A stretch of 64,000 nucleotides of DNA from Lotus japonicus. Lineage: Eukaryota; Streptophyta; Magnoliopsida; Fabales; Fabaceae. The notes below the pieces were generated by a model. The model did no database searches, was not told the DNA's origin, and saw nothing but the letters and a program-made list of their open reading frames with translations. Where the stretch lies: assembly GCF_012489685.1 (NCBI RefSeq), contig NC_080045.1:44982627-45046626 (forward strand). Reading direction: 5' to 3'. Shown here in pieces: positions 23,053-32,833 of this stretch (position 1 is the first letter of the stretch; every line of letters begins with the position of its first letter). Both the position numbers and the translations under genes were made by a program.

Positions 23053-24963
23053 ATGGCTACCACCAGTGAGATGCAAAAAGATGGTTACAATGCAAAACCT
23101 CCCATGTTCGATGTTCAAAGATTCGATTATTGGAAAGACAGAATAGAAAGTTTCTTTCTGGGCTTCGATGCAGATCTCTGGGATATCATTGTGGATGGCT
23201 ATGAGCGTCCAGTTGATGCAGATGGCAAGAAGATCTCCAGATCAGAGATGACTGCTGAACAAAAGAAGCTCTACTCACAGCACCAAAAAGCTAGAGCTAT
23301 ACTTCTTAGTGCTATTTCCTATGAAGAGTACCAGAAGATTACAGATCGTGAGTTTGCCAAGGGCATCTTTGAATCTTTGAAGATGTCTCATGAAGGAAAC
23401 AAGAAAGTGAAAGAATCAAAGGCGCTGTCTTTGATCCAGAAGTATGAATCCTTCATCATGGAGCCAAATGAGTCCATTGAGGATATGTTTTCCAGATTTC
23501 AGTTGCTGGTAGCTGGAATAAGACCTCTCAACAAAAGCTACACTACAAAAGATCATGTCATAAGGGTCATCAGAAGTCTTCCTGAAAGCTGGATGCCTTT
23601 AGTGACCTCAATAGAGCTTACAAGAGATGTTGAGCGTATGAGTTTAGAAGAACTCATCAGCATACTGAAATGTCTTGAGCTGAAGCGCTCAGAGATGCAG
23701 GATCTGAGGAAGAAATCTATAGCCTTGAAATCCAAATCTGAGAAGGCAAAATCTGAGAAGTCAAAAGCCCTTCAAGCTGAAGCAGAAGAATCTGACGAAG
23801 CATCAGAAGATTCTGATGAAGATGAGCTGACTCTGATCTCCAAAAGACTCAACCGCATCTGGAAGCACAGGCAGAGCAAGTACAAAGACTCTGGAAAAGC
23901 CAAAGGAAAGTCTGAATCCTCATCAGGCCAGAAGAAGTCCTCAATCAAGGAAGTCACATGTTTCGAGTGCAAAGAATCAGAGCACTACAAGAGTGACTGT
24001 CCAAAGCTGAAAAAGGACAAGAAGCCAAAGAAGCACTTCAAGACAAAGAAAAGTCCGATGGTGACTTTTGACGAATCAGAGTCAGAGGATGTTGACTCTG
24101 ATGGTGAAGTTCAAGGACTCATGGCTATTGTCAAAGACAAAGGAGAAGAGTCAAAGGATGCAACTGACTCTGACTCAGCATCAGAAGAAGATCCTAACTC
24201 AGACGATGAAAATGAGGTATTCGCTTCTTTCTCAACCTCTGAACTAAAACATGCTTTGTCTGATATTATGGATAAGTATAACTCTTTATTGACTAAGCAT
24301 AAAAAGTTGAAAAAGGATTTATCTGCTGCTTCTAAGACTCCTTCTGAACATGAGAAAATTATTTCTGATTTGAAAAATGATAATCATGCTTTAGTGAATT
24401 CTAACTCTGTGCTTAAGAACCAAATTGCCAAGTTAGAAGAAGTAATTGCTTGTGATGCCTCTGATAGTAAACATGAATCTAAATATGAGAAATCCTTTCA
24501 AAGATTCCTGGCTAAAAGCGTAGACAGAAGCTTAATGGCTTCAATGATCTATGGCGTAAGCCGAAATGGAATGCATGGCATTGGCTATTCTAAACCTAAT
24601 AGAAATGAGCCTCCTATGCTTAAGGCTAAATCCTTATATGAATGCTTTGTTCCCTCTGGTACTATATTGCCTGAATCCTTACCTGCTGAAGTTGCTAAAC
24701 CCCCTCTCAAAAAGGGAACTTTCTCCATGTCTAAATATCATGCTAAAATTCCTTTAAATTATCATGTTGAGAAACCCAAGGTGATCAGAACCTCTGGGGT
24801 AACTAACAAGAGAGGACCCAGAAAGTGGGTACCTAAGGATAAGATTATCTATGTTGCAGATATCCTTGATGGCTCCACTGAAACACCAATCATGGTATCT
24901 GGACAGTGGATGCTCGCGTCACATGACGGGAGAAAGGCGTATGTTCCAAGAGCTAAAACTTAA
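23053..24963 (+). CDS. gag of the complete copia element
   Basis: The first ATG in this frame (MATTSEMQKDGYNAKPPMFD) lies 60 bp after the primer site and is preferred to any upstream non-ATG start. Residues about 15-210 form the copia UBN2 gag domain (FDYWKDRIESFFLGFDADLW, EGNKKVKESKAL, RVIRSLPESW). A charged Lys/Glu/Ser region follows, then a CCHC knuckle (CFECKESEHYKSDC, about 23959-24000), an acidic stretch and a coiled-coil-like segment. The gag frame stays open through KYHAKIPLNYH and KWVPKDKIIYVADIL to TAA at 24961-24963. Protease begins in the +1-shifted frame within this overlap (24851 onwards), so pol expression from this copy needs a frameshift or reflects an indel. Confidence 0.85.
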   Translation: MATTSEMQKDGYNAKPPMFDVQRFDYWKDRIESFFLGFDADLWDIIVDGYERPVDADGKKISRSEMTAEQKKLYSQHQKARAILLSAISYEEYQKITDREFAKGIFESLKMSHEGNKKVKESKALSLIQKYESFIMEPNESIEDMFSRFQLLVAGIRPLNKSYTTKDHVIRVIRSLPESWMPLVTSIELTRDVERMSLEELISILKCLELKRSEMQDLRKKSIALKSKSEKAKSEKSKALQAEAEESDEASEDSDEDELTLISKRLNRIWKHRQSKYKDSGKAKGKSESSSGQKKSSIKEVTCFECKESEHYKSDCPKLKKDKKPKKHFKTKKSPMVTFDESESEDVDSDGEVQGLMAIVKDKGEESKDATDSDSASEEDPNSDDENEVFASFSTSELKHALSDIMDKYNSLLTKHKKLKKDLSAASKTPSEHEKIISDLKNDNHALVNSNSVLKNQIAKLEEVIACDASDSKHESKYEKSFQRFLAKSVDRSLMASMIYGVSRNGMHGIGYSKPNRNEPPMLKAKSLYECFVPSGTILPESLPAEVAKPPLKKGTFSMSKYHAKIPLNYHVEKPKVIRTSGVTNKRGPRKWVPKDKIIYVADILDGSTETPIMVSGQWMLASHDGRKAYVPRAKT

Positions 24964-27955
24964 GCCTGGAGGCAAAGTTGGCTTTGGTGGCAACGAGAAG
25001 GGTAAAATTGTTGGTACTGGTACTATTTGTGTAGATAGTAGTCCATGCATTGACAATGTTTTATTGGTAGATGGCTTAACTCATAACTTATAGTCTATAA
25101 GTCAATTAGCTGACAAGGGTTATGATGTTATTTTCAATCAAAAGTCATGCCGGGCTGTAAGTCAGATCGATGGCTCTGTTCTGTTTAACAGCAAGAGGAA
25201 GAACAACATTTATAAGATCAGATTATCTGAGTTGGAAGCTCATAATGTGAAGTGCCTTCTTTCTGTTAATGAGGAGCAATGGGTATGGCATAGACGGTTA
25301 GGACATGCCAGTATGAGAAAGATTTCTCAGCAGAGTAAGCTCAACCTTGTCAGGGGCTTACCCACTCTGAAGTTCTCTTCAGACGCTCTTTGTGAAGCAT
25401 GTCAGAAAGGCAAATTCACAAAAGTCCCTTTCAAGGCAAAGAATGTTGTCTCAACCTCAAGGCTGTTGGAACTTCTGCATATCGACCTGTTTGGACCAGT
25501 GAAAACTGAGTCTATAGGTGGCAAGAGATATGGGATGGTCATTGTTGACGACTATAGCCGCTGGACAAGGGTAAAATTTCTAACCCGCAAGGATGAGTCT
25601 CATGCTGTGTTCTCTACCTTCATAGCCCAAGTGCAAAACGAGAAGGCTTGTAGGATTGTGCGTGTCAGAAGTGACCATGGTGGAGAGTTTGAGAATGACA
25701 AGTTTGAGAGTCTGTTTGATTCCTATGGAATTGCACATGATTTCTCTTGTCCCAGAACTCCTCAAAATAATGAGGTTGTTGAGAGGAAGAACAGAACTCT
25801 TCAGGAGATGGCTAGAACCATGCTCCAAGAAACTGGCATGGCTAAGCACTTTTGGGCAGAGGCAGTAAACACAGCGTGTTACATTCAGAACAGAATCTCT
25901 GTGAGACCAATTCTGAATAAGACTCCTTATGAATTGTGGAATAATATAAAACCCAACATTTCTTATTTTCATCCTTTTGGTTGTGTTTGTTATGTTCTTA
26001 ACACTAAGGATAGATTGCATAAGTTTGATGCTAAGTCTTCTAAATGTCTATTACTTGGTTATTCTGATCGATCTAAAGGTTTCAGATTTTATAATACTGA
26101 TGCTAAAACAATTGAAGAATCTATTCATGTTAGATTTGATGATAAGCTTGACTCTGATCAGTCAAAGCTAGTTGAGAAGTTTGCAGATGTAAGCATAAAT
26201 GTTTCTGACAAAGGCAAAGCTCCAGAAGAAGCTGAGCCAGAAGAAGAAGAACCAGAAGAAGAAGCTGGTCCCTCTGATTCACAATCTCAGAAGAAGAGTA
26301 GAATCACTGCGGCACATCCTAAGGAATTGATTCTGGGCAACAAAGATGAACCAGTCAGAACCAGATCAGCCTTCAAACCCTCTGAAGAGACCTTGCTCAG
26401 TCTGAAAGGATTAGTGTCCTTAATTGAACCCAAGTCAATTGATGAAGCTCTTCAGGACAAGGACTGGATTCTGGCTATGGAAGAAGAACTGAATCAATTT
26501 TCCAAGAATGATGTTTGGAGCTTAGTGAAGAAACCTCAAAGTGTTCATGTTATTGGAACCAAATGGGTGTTCAGAAACAAGCTAAATGAGAAAGGAGATG
26601 TAGTCAGAAACAGGGCAAGGCTAGTTGCTCAAGGCTACAGTCAGCAGGAAGGAATAGATTATACTGAAACATTTGCTCCAGTAGCAAGACTAGAAGCAAT
26701 CAGATTGCTGATCTCTTTCTCAGTGAATCACAACATAATTCTTCATCAAATGGATGTTAAGAGTGCCTTCCTAAATGGTTACATCTCAGAGGAAGTCTAT
26801 GTTCATCAACCCCCAGGTTTTGAGGATGAGAAGAACCCAGACCATGTTTTCAAGTTGAAGAAATCTCTCTATGGTTTAAAGCAAGCTCCCAGAGCATGGT
26901 ATGGGAGACTCAGCTCATTCCTTCTGGAAAATGAGTTTGCAAGGGGTAAAGTAGATACAACTCTCTTTTGCAAAACTTACAAAGATGATATCTTAATTGT
27001 GCAAATTTATGTTGATGATATTATATTTGGTTCTGCTAATCAATCTCTATGCAAAGAATTTTCTGAGATGATGTAGGCCGAATTTGAAATGAGTATGATG
27101 GGAGAACTCAAGTACTTTCTGGGAATACAAGTTGATCAAACACCAGAAGGAACATATATCCATCAGAGCAAATACACTAAAGAACTTCTGAAGAAGTTCA
27201 ATATGCTGGAATCTACAATTTCCAAGACTCCAATGCATCCTACATGCATCCTGGAGAAAGAAGATGCAAGTGGTAAAGTTTGTCAGAAGCTCTATCGTGG
27301 TATGATAGGATAACTTCTATACTTAACTGCATCTAGGCCAGATATTCTGTTTAGTGTTCATTTATGTGCTCGTTTCCAATCAGATCCGAGGGAAACCCAC
27401 TTAACTGCTGTTAAGAGGATCTTGAGATATCTGAAAGACACCACTAACCTTGGCTTGATGTATAAGAAAACATCAGAGTATAAGCTTTCAGGTTATTGTG
27501 ATGCTGATTATGCTGGAGATAGAACAGAGAGAAAAAGCACTTCTAGAAATTGTCAATTTCTGGGAAGCAACTTAGTCTCATGAGCAAGCAAGAGGCAATC
27601 AACCATTGCACTATCTACTGCAGAGGCAGAATATATCTCAGCAGCAATTTGTAGCACTCAGATGCTCTGGATGAAACATCAGCGGGAGGATTATCAAATC
27701 CTTGAGAGCAATATTCCAATCTATTGTGATAACACTGCTGCGATCTCATTGAGTAAGAATCCTATCTTACACTCAAGGGCAAAACACATTGAGGTAAAGT
27801 ATCACTTTATTAGAGATTATGTTCAGAAGGGCGTACTTCTTCTGAAGTTTGTTGATACTGACCATCAATGGGCAGATATCTTTACAAAGCCCTTAGCAGA
27901 GGATAGATTTAATTTCATTCTGAAAAATCTGAATATGAACTTTTGTCCAGCATGA
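24851..27955 (+). pseudogene. pol (protease, integrase, RT, RNase H) with four in-frame stops
   Basis: A single frame carries WYLDSGCSRHMTG (protease Asp at 24902), WHRRLGHASMRKI and CEACQKGK (GAG-pre-integrase), integrase with LLHIDLFGP, RSDHGGEFEN and NEVVERKNRTLQE, then RT with [38 protein letters not shown] and YVDD (27008-27019). RNase H has CDADYAGD and YCDNTAAISLSKNP and ends CPA at 27952. Stops interrupt it at 25091-25093 (TAG), 27074-27076 (TAG), 27311-27313 (TAA) and 27581-27583 (TGA). The frame itself is preserved throughout, so the damage is by point changes. It could only move by borrowed proteins. Confidence 0.9.
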
Positions 27956-28284
27956 AGATGGATCAGAACCTCTGACTATGATGCTTCTTTATCAGAAGAT
28001 GTCTAGTTCAGAAGGTAACTCTATCAGAGGATAAGTACCCATTGGTGCTGACTCTGAAGCTGAGACAGTAAACGTGTGCCAGTAATTATGATACATCGTT
28101 CCTTGTGCCCGTGCAGACAGTCTGTCGTAATGAGTGTTGATGTGCTTCTCTCCATCGTGTGATACGTGTATTAACTGTTGCTATGATGTCTTTAATTTTT
28201 AACCGTTGATTTTACTTTGCTTTTTTATCAACAACGGTTATTTTCAAAAACCCAGTATACACACACGTTCTCCATCACTTATGG

Positions 28285-28287
28285 ATT

Positions 28288-28325
<38 letters not shown>
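28285..28325. repeat. (CT)n microsatellite
   Basis: Uninterrupted CT dinucleotides of about 17 units in the leader between pol and the third ORF. Confidence 0.9.
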
Positions 28326-28326
<1 letters not shown>

Positions 28327-28410
28327 GTTTTCAAAATCCTTATTCCCCACGATCTCTCTTTCTCTATTCATCCTTTTCCTTTATACCCAAAACCTTCAAC
28401 CGCTTCAAAG

Positions 28411-30162
28411 ATGGTGAAATCCAACAGAGGTGAAACTGCCGATGGAACCAGATTTCCAGTTATGGAAGTAGGTCAAATTACCGGTCAATCGGCTTCTGCA
28501 AATCAGAGAAATCAACCAGAACCTCAAGCTCAAGCTCAAGGACAAATGATCCCTCTCGTAGAACGGGGTTGTGCCATTCATTGTGTCTATTCTCCTGAAG
28601 AACTCCAGGTTCTTGCTGAATGGAGATTCGACCTGGAAAACATTGCTGCAAATGGGTATGATCTTCGTCCTGAAGTTCGTGTTCAAGGCTGGGAAGAATA
28701 CTTCAATAGGCTTCGAGGTCCAGTCTATGTCAAGCTGGTGAAGGAATTCTAGAAACATGCCAACTATGATGACACTCAAGTGGTTTCTTACATTGCTGGC
28801 AGAAGAATCATCATCAGAGAGAAGTCGATTGTTGATCTTCTGGGTGCACACACTGGCACAAGCTACAGATTCCAACTGACGGAATCAAAGGTGAAACCCA
28901 GGACAAAGGAAGAAACCAACAAGGCTCTCTACACAACGTATAAGCCTGGCAAGAGTGACTACAAGGTAGTGGAACTTCATCCAAAGCTGAGGATCTGACA
29001 CAAGATTCTGCTTCATTGCATAAATCAGAGACCAAAGGGAAGCTCTCCATATTACATCAATTTTTTCCAGAAAGTGATGTTGTTCTTCATTCAGGATCAT
29101 CAGAAGATATGCCTTCCCTTCTTCCTGTTCTCTTACCTCAAAGAATGCATCAAGAAGTCAAGAACAACTGCTTCTTTGAAGTCTGCCATCAAGTACATAC
29201 CGTTTGGAAGACTGCTCTCAGACCTCTTCATTGAGAGCAAATTGATAGAAGATCTGATTACAGCAGGATGCACAGAGGATCTGTCGACCGTTGCTAGTGA
29301 TGTCTTCACCTCCACATCTTTGAAGGAGATGGGATTGATCAAGACAAAGGTTGCACCTGTTCATGAAGATACCTCTGATGAAGTAAGACAAAGAAGAGTC
29401 CCTCTGATTGATTACCCTCTATGGTCCCAAGTAGATGATCCAGCCGCTATTTTGTGCTATATAGATGATTTGAGGCGACAAGGGTATGAGATAGATGTGG
29501 ACGAGTTTTTCAGAAATCTACCACCAGCTCCAGAGTTTGATTCTCCTCCCAAGAAGAAGACTCAGAGAAAAATCATCTTGGAGGAATCCTCTGAAGAGTC
29601 TGATCCTTCTGATGGTGTCGATCAGAAGAAGAAGAAGAAGGCTGACAAGCCTAAGAGGAAGCACGAGGAACCCACCAAGCCAGATGCTCCATCTGATGCT
29701 GATGATGGTGATGCTCCTCCACCAAAGAAGAAAAAGAAGCAAGTGAGGATTGTGGAGAAGCCAACTCGTGTGGAACCAGCTGCTGAAGTAATCAGAGTTG
29801 GGGCTCCTGCCAGAGTTACTCGGTCTGCAGTGCGATCATCAAGTAAGTCTGCTGTTATAGATACTGATGATGATTTAAATTCACTTGATGCACTCCCAAT
29901 TTCTGCACTCCTTAACCGCACTGCCACCCCACTCGCTCCTATTCCAGAGTCCCAACCAGCTGAACAAACCACTTCTCCACCCACTTCACCTAGGTCTTCA
30001 TTTTTCCAACCTTTCCAACAAGAAGCACCTCTTTGGAACATGCTTCAGACTCCAAGACCCTCTGAACCTACCTCACCCATAACCATACAATACAACCCAC
30101 AAACTGTAAGATCAAGTTTTGATCGAGTAGTACAACTCTATGTTTTGATGATTACAAGTTAA
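28411..30162 (+). pseudogene. Third ORF: putative plant transposon protein / envelope-like ORF with two stops, running into the 3' LTR
   Basis: ATG at 28411 (MVKSNRGETADGTRFPVMEV) opens a frame that is kept to 30162 except for TAG at 28750-28752 and TGA at 28996-28998. The first half contains the WRFDLENIAANGYDLRPEV and YFNRLRGPVYVKLVKEF stretch. The middle has CINQRPKGSSPYYINFF and LFSYLKECIKKS. Both are typical of the putative plant transposon protein family found downstream of pol in legume copia elements. The second half is acidic with basic KKKKK runs and Pro/Ser-rich text, ending SPITIQYNPQT. The frame crosses into the LTR at 30105 and ends there. No membrane or signal segment supports a true envelope role. 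Function unknown. Confidence 0.75.
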
Positions 30163-31292
30163 CATTTTAGTATGAACAATTATGGTACTCTAACGTGTTT
30201 TTCTAAGTGTGTTATTTACAGGCTCTGACCTCAATATTATCTCACACAAATCAGAAGCACTGTGCTTAAAGAGTGACCCAAGCAACGCTTTCGCAAACTC
30301 TATGTTCAATCTGAACAGTAGAAAAGCTTCAGAAGATCTGAAGTCAAACGAGCTCTGATATGGACTCAGTCACTTGAAGTTCTGAAGATCCAGACGTTCT
30401 AACAACCTAGACACTCTGAAGGTTCAGATGTTCTGATGGTGTAGAAGACTCTGAAGATCCAGAACCTGAAAAGTGGAGACTCTGAAGTCCAGAAGCAAAA
30501 TGGCTTTGAAGACCAAGTACTTCCCTCTGAGTTCAGAATCAGAAGGTACATCGGTCAGAGGATCCATGCTTCCCTCTGACTCTGATCAACGAGCTTCACA
30601 AGTTCCAACACGAAGCTTTCCTCTGATCAGAAGTCTACTAGGTTAAAGGTCAAGTCACTATCCAAAGTACAAAAGCAGTTGTACTATCCTGACGACCTAA
30701 CCTAACATTCTCAGCCACAGCAGAAGCTGGAAATTCCATATCTGCCCTCCAACGGTAGCATTCTCATGCAGCGTTCAAACCCTAATCCTTGGAGTATAAA
30801 TAGAGGCTGAAGATTGAAATATGCGGTTGGAAGAATCTCACACGCGCAAGCTATATTCAAACTTTCTAAGCATTCTTTCATCTTGAATTCATTGTGTTTA
30901 CTACAGCTTTTTAGAAGCAATCTCTTTGTAAACAATCTTTCTTAAACAGTTGTTTAGTTTACCTTTAGGAGATCAAGGTTGATCGGATCCTAGAGAAGAC
31001 TAAGAGAGTGAATCTTAGTGTGAGCTAAGTCAGTGTATTGTTAGTCACTTGTAGGTTTCAAGTGCAGTTGTAACAATTACCTGATTAGTGGATTGCCTTC
31101 ATTCTAAGAAGGAAGAAATCACCTTAACCGGTGGACTGGACTAGCTTGAGTGATTCATCAAGTGAACCAGGATAAAATCCTTGTGTGCTTTTCTATCTCT
31201 TATCTTAAGCACTTTATTTGCTCTCGAAAGATTTGCTAAAATCTTTAAGGTGGAAGTTTTATTCTGAAAACGTTATTCAACCCCCCCCTTCA
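30105..31292 (+). repeat. 3' LTR
   Basis: Begins TGTAAGATCAAG and keeps TATAAATA at 30795-30802. It ends in a C-run followed by TTCA, lacking about 18 bp present at the end of the 5' LTR. Followed by TGGTT (31293-31297), matching the left target duplication. Confidence 0.92.
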
Positions 31293-31297
31293 TGGTT

Positions 31298-32100
31298 CAC
31301 TCATTAGAGTATACATATGGTTAACGCAAATAAATTATAAGGGCTTAGTTAAAATAATGGTTAAACTCGTCTACCATGATTATAGTGATAATAATGTGCA
31401 AAAGTTGAAGTTGGTTAAGAATGATTATTATTTTTTATCAATGAAGAAATATTGTAGCTATATAAATATAATTGCATTTACGAAGTTTATTAAATACTTT
31501 ATTGTATACTACATTTTGAATCTATTGTAGGTGAGTGGAACAATGATAAACCTCTTTAGAGGTTATAAACTCATATTAAATATTATTAAAACCATATTTT
31601 AAATCAAAATTATAACTATTATCAGCCAAAAAATTTAAAATTAAGCTATTTTGACAAATAAATTTAATTAATTTTTTCTATAAATTTTTTTATCATTAAC
31701 ATGAGATAAATAACATATTTTATATATACCACTTAATTTAATTGACATATTTTTTGATCTATTTAATTTATTTATCATCATATATGTATTTAAATAGAAA
31801 AATTATTCTATTATAATTTTAACTATCAATAATTATTTAATAACAAATATTGATTAATATTTAATCAATTTTACCTAAGTTATTCATTAGTAAATATTAT
31901 TTATAATTAATTAATTTTACTTCTCAAGTTAATTTTTTTAAAATTATAAATATTATTTAATATAGATATTTTGTGAATATTTAATGTAGGTAGTTGAATA
32001 GATTTTGACAATAATTTTTTTTTTCCAGTTTTTTATTTTATTATTTAATATATTTATTACAAAGATAATTTGGATAAAGAACATCATCATCCTACTCATA
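31298..32100. other. AT-rich spacer, presumably distal upstream region of histone H1
   Basis: Very AT-rich, no ORF or recognised repeat. It joins the sequence that preceded the H1 gene before the MULE inserted. Confidence 0.5.
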
Positions 32101-32107
32101 CTTTAAC

Positions 32108-32115
32108 TATTTAAA
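32108..32115 (+). promoter_or_regulatory. Probable original TATA element of the histone H1 gene
   Basis: TATTTAAA lies about 25 bp left of the MULE target site (32133-32141). Removing the MULE conceptually puts it about 100 bp from the H1 ATG, the normal plant spacing with a short leader. Inference from position. Confidence 0.5.
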
Positions 32116-32141
32116 CAATCAAAATCCCTCCATCTTCTCTC

Positions 32142-32171
32142 GGGATTTGGGTTTGGCACCCCACCCTTTAG
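32142..32171 (+). repeat. MULE left terminal inverted repeat
   Basis: GGGATTTGGGTTTGGCACCCCACCC and a few bases beyond pair with 40620-40649. The short TIR is imperfect at two central bases. Confidence 0.9.
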
Positions 32172-32214
32172 GCTACGCGCCCCAGCATTTTTTTTTTATT
32201 CCAAAACTACCTAT

Positions 32215-32372
32215 CGGTAAATGATTTGCCGATGTCAAAATAACAATCGGTAAATGATTTACCGTTATTGTTCCTCATTATGAACACCTTTATCCCATTA
32301 CCCAGAACACGAAGAACAATATCGGTCAATCATTAACCGATTCTTATATTGATATCGGTATATCATTTACCG
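32215..32372. repeat. Palindrome cluster, left outer (4 copies)
   Basis: Copies at 32215-32231, 32248-32264 (perfect: CGGTAAATGATTTACCG), 32323-32339 and 32356-32372. Each is a 17-mer with two 8-bp arms around one base; variants keep CGGT...ACCG or CGGT...GCCG ends. All lie upstream of the transposase leader exon. Confidence 0.88.
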
Positions 32373-32537
32373 ATTGGTAATCTGGCAGTTTGATCACCTT
32401 TTCACCATTACTCCTCCCTCCACCAACCCCTCCACCATTACTCCTCCCTCCAACAACCCCCCACCAGCCCCCCATGACTCGCCCAAACTACCTTATTCTA
32501 CCATTACTCCACTCCTCCCTCACATTTCACCTTCCCA

Positions 32538-32584
32538 CCACCACCACCATCTCCACATTTCCACCACCACCACCACCACCACCA
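32538..32584. repeat. (ACC)n low-complexity tract
   Basis: CCACCACCACC runs in the untranslated leader of the transposase gene. They produce spurious His/Thr/Pro ORFs. Confidence 0.8.
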
Positions 32585-32724
32585 AGGGAAAGCTTTTAAC
32601 TTCTGGTAAGTGGTGTTAGCTTTGGTACTTTATTTATAGTTAGTTTAAGTAGTTAGTTGTTAGTTTAAGTAGTTAGTTTAGTTAGTTAAGTTGGTAATTT
32701 AGGCTGCTGAATCGTGAATCGAAT

Positions 32725-32819
32725 CGGTAAATGAATTGCCGTTAATGTATCGGATTATGATTTACCGTTATTATACCGGAATTTGATTTACCGTTATAGG
32801 GTCGGTTATTGATTTACCG
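32725..32819. repeat. Palindrome cluster, left inner (4 copies)
   Basis: Copies at 32725-32741, 32751-32767, 32777-32793 and 32803-32819, spaced 26 bp apart. They fall in the predicted 5'-UTR intron (32606-32831), just before the start codon. The right half GATTTACCG is the best conserved. Confidence 0.88.
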
Positions 32820-32833
32820 TTTTTGTTCCAGGG

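Larger units (their letters stand above)
21772..31292 (+). mobile_element. Complete but defective Ty1/copia element with both LTRs and an extra 3' ORF
   Basis: LTRs at 21772-22979 (1,208 bp) and 30105-31292 (1,188 bp) share start TGTAAGATCAAG and end TTCA. The perfect 5-bp duplication TGGTT flanks the unit (21767-21771 and 31293-31297). Internal order: tRNA-Met primer site, gag, protease, integrase, RT, RNase H, third ORF. By eye the LTRs differ at roughly 25-30 sites (about 2-2.5 percent) plus a short deletion near the end of the 3' copy, so insertion is fairly recent. gag-pol and the third ORF carry several disabling changes. The usual 3' polypurine tract is absent. Confidence 0.93.

Noticed and set aside
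32374..32619. His/Thr/Pro-rich ORF before the transposase
   Set aside because: No ATG start; lies in the untranslated leader exon with an ACC microsatellite.
32215..32819. Spaced palindromes as a CRISPR-like array
   Set aside because: Short palindromic units in a plant transposon end with diverged, not unique, spacers of 9 bp; no cas genes.
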